Made by a program: the position numbers and the translations under genes. A stretch of 7,946 nt of DNA from JBEIJQ01 sp040380145 (GTDB lineage Bacteria; Bacteroidota; Bacteroidia; Chitinophagales; Saprospiraceae): positions 1-7,946 of the forward strand of contig JBEIJQ010000140.1 in assembly GCA_040380145.1 (NCBI GenBank). The letters run 5' to 3'. Each line of letters opens with the position of its first letter. Position 1 is the stretch's first letter. The notes under the pieces are model-generated. The model did no database searches and was not told where the DNA came from. It worked only from the letters and a program-made list of their open reading frames with translations. Of this stretch, positions 5,940 through 7,946 are shown piece after piece.

Positions 5940-7334
5940 TTACAGGTGGATCACTTCGCCGTAGGCTGCGGCCGTGGCTTCCATCAAGGCTTCGGACATG
6001 GTGGGGTGGGGGTGGACCGACTTGAGGATCTCTTGTCCGGTGGTTTCGAGCGTACGGGCGGCCACCACCTCGGCGATCATTTCAGTGACGTTGGCCCCGA
6101 TCATGTGGGCGCCCAGGAATTCGCCGTATTTGGCGTCGTAGATCACTTTTACGAAACCTTCTTTGTGACCGGCGGCACTGGCCTTGCCGGAAGCGGAGAA
6201 GGGGAACTTGCCCACTTTCACCGTGTAGCCGGCGGCTTTGGCTTTTTCTTCGGTATAGCCGACTGAAGCGATTTCGGGCACGCAGTAGGTACAACCGGGA
6301 ATGTTGTTGTAGTCGAGGGGCTTGGGGTGGTGCCCGGCGATGGCTTCCACGCAGATGATGCCTTCCGCGCTGGCCACGTGCGCCAGGGCGGGCCCTTTGG
6401 TCACGTCGCCGATGGCGTAAAAGCCGGGCACATTGGTGCGGTAAAAATCATCGGTGCGGATGCGGCCCTGTTCGAGCTGGATGCCGAGGGCTTCCAGTCC
6501 GATGTTCTCGATATTGGGCGCCACGCCGACGGCGGACAGCACGAGGTCGCATTCGATGGTCTTTTCCGTGCCGGTCTTGTTGTCTTTCACCGACACTTTG
6601 CAGCCATTTCCTTTGGTGTCCACATTTTGGACGGCATGGCCCGTGAGGATTTCGATACCGGATTTGGAGTAGATCTTGGCCAGTTCCTTGGAGACCTCGG
6701 TGTCCTCGTTGGGCACGAGGCGATCGAGATATTCCACGATGGTGACCTTGGTGCCCATAGCTGCATAGAAGTAGGCGAATTCCACGCCGATGGCGCCAGC
6801 GCCCATCACCACGAGGCTGTCGGGGCGTTTTTCGAGCGACATCGCCTTGCGGTATTCGATCACTTTTTGACCGTCGATGGCCACATTGGGCAGTTGGCGA
6901 GCGCGTCCGCCGGTGGCGACGATGACATGCTTGGCCGAGTATTCGGTGGTTTTGCCCGCCGCATCGGTGACGGCCACTTTCGGACCGGCCTTCAGTTGGC
7001 CGTTGCCCATGATCACGTCGATCTTGTTTTTCTTCATCAAGAACTGAACTCCCTTGCTCATGCCCTCCGCCACTCCGCGGCTGCGCTTGACGACCGCGCC
7101 GAAATCTGCATGGGCATCCGCCACCGAAATGCCGTAGTCTTTGGCGTGCCGGATGTATTCGAACACTTGGGCGCTTTTCAGCAGGGCTTTGGTGGGGATG
7201 CAGCCCCAGTTGAGGCAGATCCCGCCGAGGGATTCGCGCTCGACCACGGCCGTTTTAAGTCCCAAATGCGACGCGCGGATCGCGGCCACATAACCGCCGG
7301 GGCCGCTGCCCAGCACAATAAGATCGTAGTTCAT
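5940..7334 (-). CDS. lpdA: Dihydrolipoyl dehydrogenase (E3)
   Basis: This FAD enzyme reoxidises dihydrolipoamide with NAD+ as the E3 component of 2-oxoacid dehydrogenase complexes and the glycine cleavage system, in the cytoplasm. At 464 aa it has the normal length. The FAD-binding GSGPGG is at 9-14, the redox disulfide is Cys40/Cys45 (CLNWGCIPTK), and ATGGRAR lies near 140-146. The NAD-binding GAGAIG is at 178-183, with an acidic Glu201 at the end of the second strand, typical of NAD preference. AIGDV marks the second FAD contact. The C-terminal HPHPTMSE holds the His443/Glu448 catalytic pair used by the partner subunit. The frame extends to 7397, but that extension lies over the promoter and leader; the ATG at 7334 starts the conserved NYDLIVLG. 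No other complex subunit is adjacent, so the E3 may be shared. It converges on the pseudokinase gene with six bases between stops. Confidence 0.97.
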   Translation of the reverse strand: MNYDLIVLGSGPGGYVAAIRASHLGLKTAVVERESLGGICLNWGCIPTKALLKSAQVFEYIRHAKDYGISVADAHADFGAVVKRSRGVAEGMSKGVQFLMKKNKIDVIMGNGQLKAGPKVAVTDAAGKTTEYSAKHVIVATGGRARQLPNVAIDGQKVIEYRKAMSLEKRPDSLVVMGAGAIGVEFAYFYAAMGTKVTIVEYLDRLVPNEDTEVSKELAKIYSKSGIEILTGHAVQNVDTKGNGCKVSVKDNKTGTEKTIECDLVLSAVGVAPNIENIGLEALGIQLEQGRIRTDDFYRTNVPGFYAIGDVTKGPALAHVASAEGIICVEAIAGHHPKPLDYNNIPGCTYCVPEIASVGYTEEKAKAAGYTVKVGKFPFSASGKASAAGHKEGFVKVIYDAKYGEFLGAHMIGANVTEMIAEVVAARTLETTGQEILKSVHPHPTMSEALMEATAAAYGEVIHL

Positions 7335-7383
7335 TTCGGAGAAATAGGCTGTTGAAAGGTTATGGCAGGTGGATTTTCGGCCG

Positions 7384-7391
7384 CAAATATA
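7384..7391 (-). promoter_or_regulatory. -7 element of the lpdA promoter
   Basis: On the minus strand TATATTTG matches TAnnTTTG exactly and lies 49 bases before the lpdA ATG, giving a leader of roughly 43 bases. No -33 box was found at standard spacing. It supports the start at 7334 and suggests lpdA can be transcribed independently of the upstream small gene. Confidence 0.6.
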
Positions 7392-7394
7392 GCA

Positions 7395-7409
7395 CAAAGC
7401 GCCACTTTG
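7395..7409. repeat. Short inverted repeat beside the lpdA promoter
   Basis: CAAAG (7395-7399) and CTTTG (7405-7409) flank five bases, immediately upstream of the lpdA -7 element and nine bases past the stop of the small upstream gene. It could be an operator or a weak terminator stem. It is short enough to arise by chance. Confidence 0.3.
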
Positions 7410-7418
7410 CAGCCGTCG

Positions 7419-7715
7419 TCAATTCAGACAGATCGGCATGATCAGCGTGGCGGTGTTGTGGAACAGCAGTTCCGTCACCGTGGGTTTCATGAATTTGATC
7501 ATCGGAAAATCGCCCAAGCGGTCCAATACGTCGAACTCGCTTTCGGCGGCCATCACGACCCACAGCATCGTCCTTTCGTGGGAAAGGGAATAGCTGAGCA
7601 CCACGCCTTCTTCCATCATTTTGTTGATGGCATCCCGCTGTTCGGGGATCAGGCGGAAGAACTCGAGCCCGGGCTCGTCGGGCAACTCTATCTGCACCAT
7701 GAAGGTCTTTTTCAT
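7419..7715 (-). CDS. Small conserved-looking protein, muconolactone isomerase-like fold
   Basis: This 98-aa protein has no signal peptide and no clear membrane helix. Its pattern (MVQIELP near the start, a helix with EQRDAINKMMEEG, a strand with MLWVVMAAESE, then FPMIKFM and a C-terminal strand) resembles the muconolactone delta-isomerase/YciI-type ferredoxin-like fold of about 95 aa. The similarity is by eye and the catabolic function is unlikely to follow: no aromatic-degradation gene is nearby. The frame extends to an ATG at 7760. The ATG at 7715 is chosen because it starts right before the first predicted strand and leaves a leader of about 45 bases from a possible promoter. It lies 84 bases upstream of lpdA on the same strand, so read-through is possible. 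Confidence 0.75.
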   Translation of the reverse strand: MKKTFMVQIELPDEPGLEFFRLIPEQRDAINKMMEEGVVLSYSLSHERTMLWVVMAAESEFDVLDRLGDFPMIKFMKPTVTELLFHNTATLIMPICLN

Positions 7716-7767
7716 ACAAGGCGTGTCGTGTTGTTCGTTCCGTTTTTTCAAACAATCCACCGCCCCG

Positions 7768-7775
7768 CAAAGTTC
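7768..7775 (-). promoter_or_regulatory. Possible -7 element of the 98-aa protein gene
   Basis: Minus-strand GAACTTTG differs from TAnnTTTG at the first base and is followed by C. It lies 52 bases before the ATG at 7715, a leader length like that of lpdA. A second near-match, CAATTTTG, is the repeat core at 7780-7787. Confidence 0.3.
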
Positions 7776-7830
7776 AGCGCAAAATTGTCATCGGATTTTT
7801 TGTTCTTCTCGGCAGAAGGTTTTTCGATGG

Positions 7831-7849
7831 TTTTGGGATAAACCCAAAA
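7831..7849. repeat. Perfect 7-bp hairpin within the right repeat cluster
   Basis: TTTTGGG (7831-7837) pairs with CCCAAAA (7843-7849) across the loop ATAAA, with two further G-T pairs possible outside. On the plus strand a seven-T run begins 12 bases later. No plus-strand gene ends nearby, so a terminator role is not supported. The hairpin overlaps the dispersed repeat copy. Confidence 0.5.
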
Positions 7850-7857
7850 TTGTCATT
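7834..7857 (-). repeat. Right, inverted copy of the dispersed repeat
   Basis: The minus strand matches 34-57 at 21 of 24 positions, with a perfect 17-base block at 7841-7857. The two copies face each other across the whole set of genes. The enclosed genes are ordinary chromosomal ones, so this is better viewed as two members of an intergenic repeat family than as transposon ends. Confidence 0.75.
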
Positions 7858-7946
7858 AGACTTTTTTTGATCTGCTCAATTTGGGTCACTTTTAGACTTT
7901 TTCATCGGTAGCGTTTGGGCTGTTCGCGAGGTGATTTGTTCCTTGA

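Larger units (their letters stand above)
7780..7903. repeat. Cluster of three degenerate direct repeats
   Basis: CAAAATTGTCAT plus a short GA-containing spacer and a T-run occurs at 7780-7802 and again at 7845-7869. The 11-mer TTAGACTTTTT at 7856-7866 recurs at 7892-7902 behind a diverged CAATTTGGGTCA. Spacings are 65 and 36 bases, so this is not a CRISPR-like regular array. The cluster sits upstream of the 98-aa gene. Confidence 0.6.

Noticed and set aside
6327..7355. Plus-strand frame (342 codons) opposite lpdA
   Set aside because: Shadow of lpdA, rich in His, Asp and Gly, with no domain pattern; the minus strand has every E3 motif.
34..7857. The window as a composite transposon bounded by inverted repeats
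   Set aside because: No transposase or integrase is present, the enclosed genes are ung, a tRNA and lpdA, and a third repeat copy lies outside a simple two-end layout.
7780..7903. CRISPR array
   Set aside because: Repeats are short and diverged with unequal spacing (65 and 36 bases), and no cas gene is nearby.

Overview
The window looks like the chromosome of a GC-rich member of the Bacteroidota, probably in or near the Saprospiria. The evidence is a secreted protease ending in a type IX secretion (T9SS) C-terminal sorting domain, several exact TAnnTTTG promoter elements of the Bacteroidota sigma factor, and start codons without Shine-Dalgarno sequences. The genus is inference; the phylum is well supported.

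Layout, left to right. Bases 1-522 are AT-richer, hold no convincing gene and carry three repeat structures: a 15-bp palindrome, one arm of a dispersed repeat, and a 67-nt imperfect inverted repeat. Next is ung (uracil-DNA glycosylase, minus strand, 523-1206). It is divergent from a tRNA-Arg(TCT) gene (1321-1394), which has its own -7 promoter element and a GC-rich terminator. A full -33/-7 promoter (1470-1500) then drives a plus-strand pair. The first gene is a cryptochrome/photolyase of the bacterial (6-4) photolyase family (1549-3078) that lacks the cysteines for the usual iron-sulfur cluster. Overlapping it by 17 nt is a T9SS-exported M43 (pappalysin-like) metalloprotease (3062-4970), whose frame is broken once by a probable extra C in a C5 run. 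A protein-kinase-fold protein that has lost its catalytic motifs (5079-5933) follows on the plus strand. Only six bases separate it from the convergent dihydrolipoyl dehydrogenase gene lpdA (5940-7334, minus). Upstream of lpdA on the same strand lies a 98-aa protein resembling muconolactone isomerase (7419-7715). The right end (7716-7946) is again AT-rich and holds a cluster of degenerate repeats, including the opposite-facing copy of the left-end repeat.

The genes do not form one pathway. ung and the photolyase are both DNA-repair genes, on either side of the tRNA. lpdA serves central metabolism. The protease is an exported enzyme, and the pseudokinase has no visible partner. No defence system, CRISPR array, transposase or phage gene was seen. 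The most unusual items are the cluster-less photolyase, the pseudokinase with three degraded catalytic motifs, the single-base frameshift in the protease, and the repeat family in the two AT-rich flanks.
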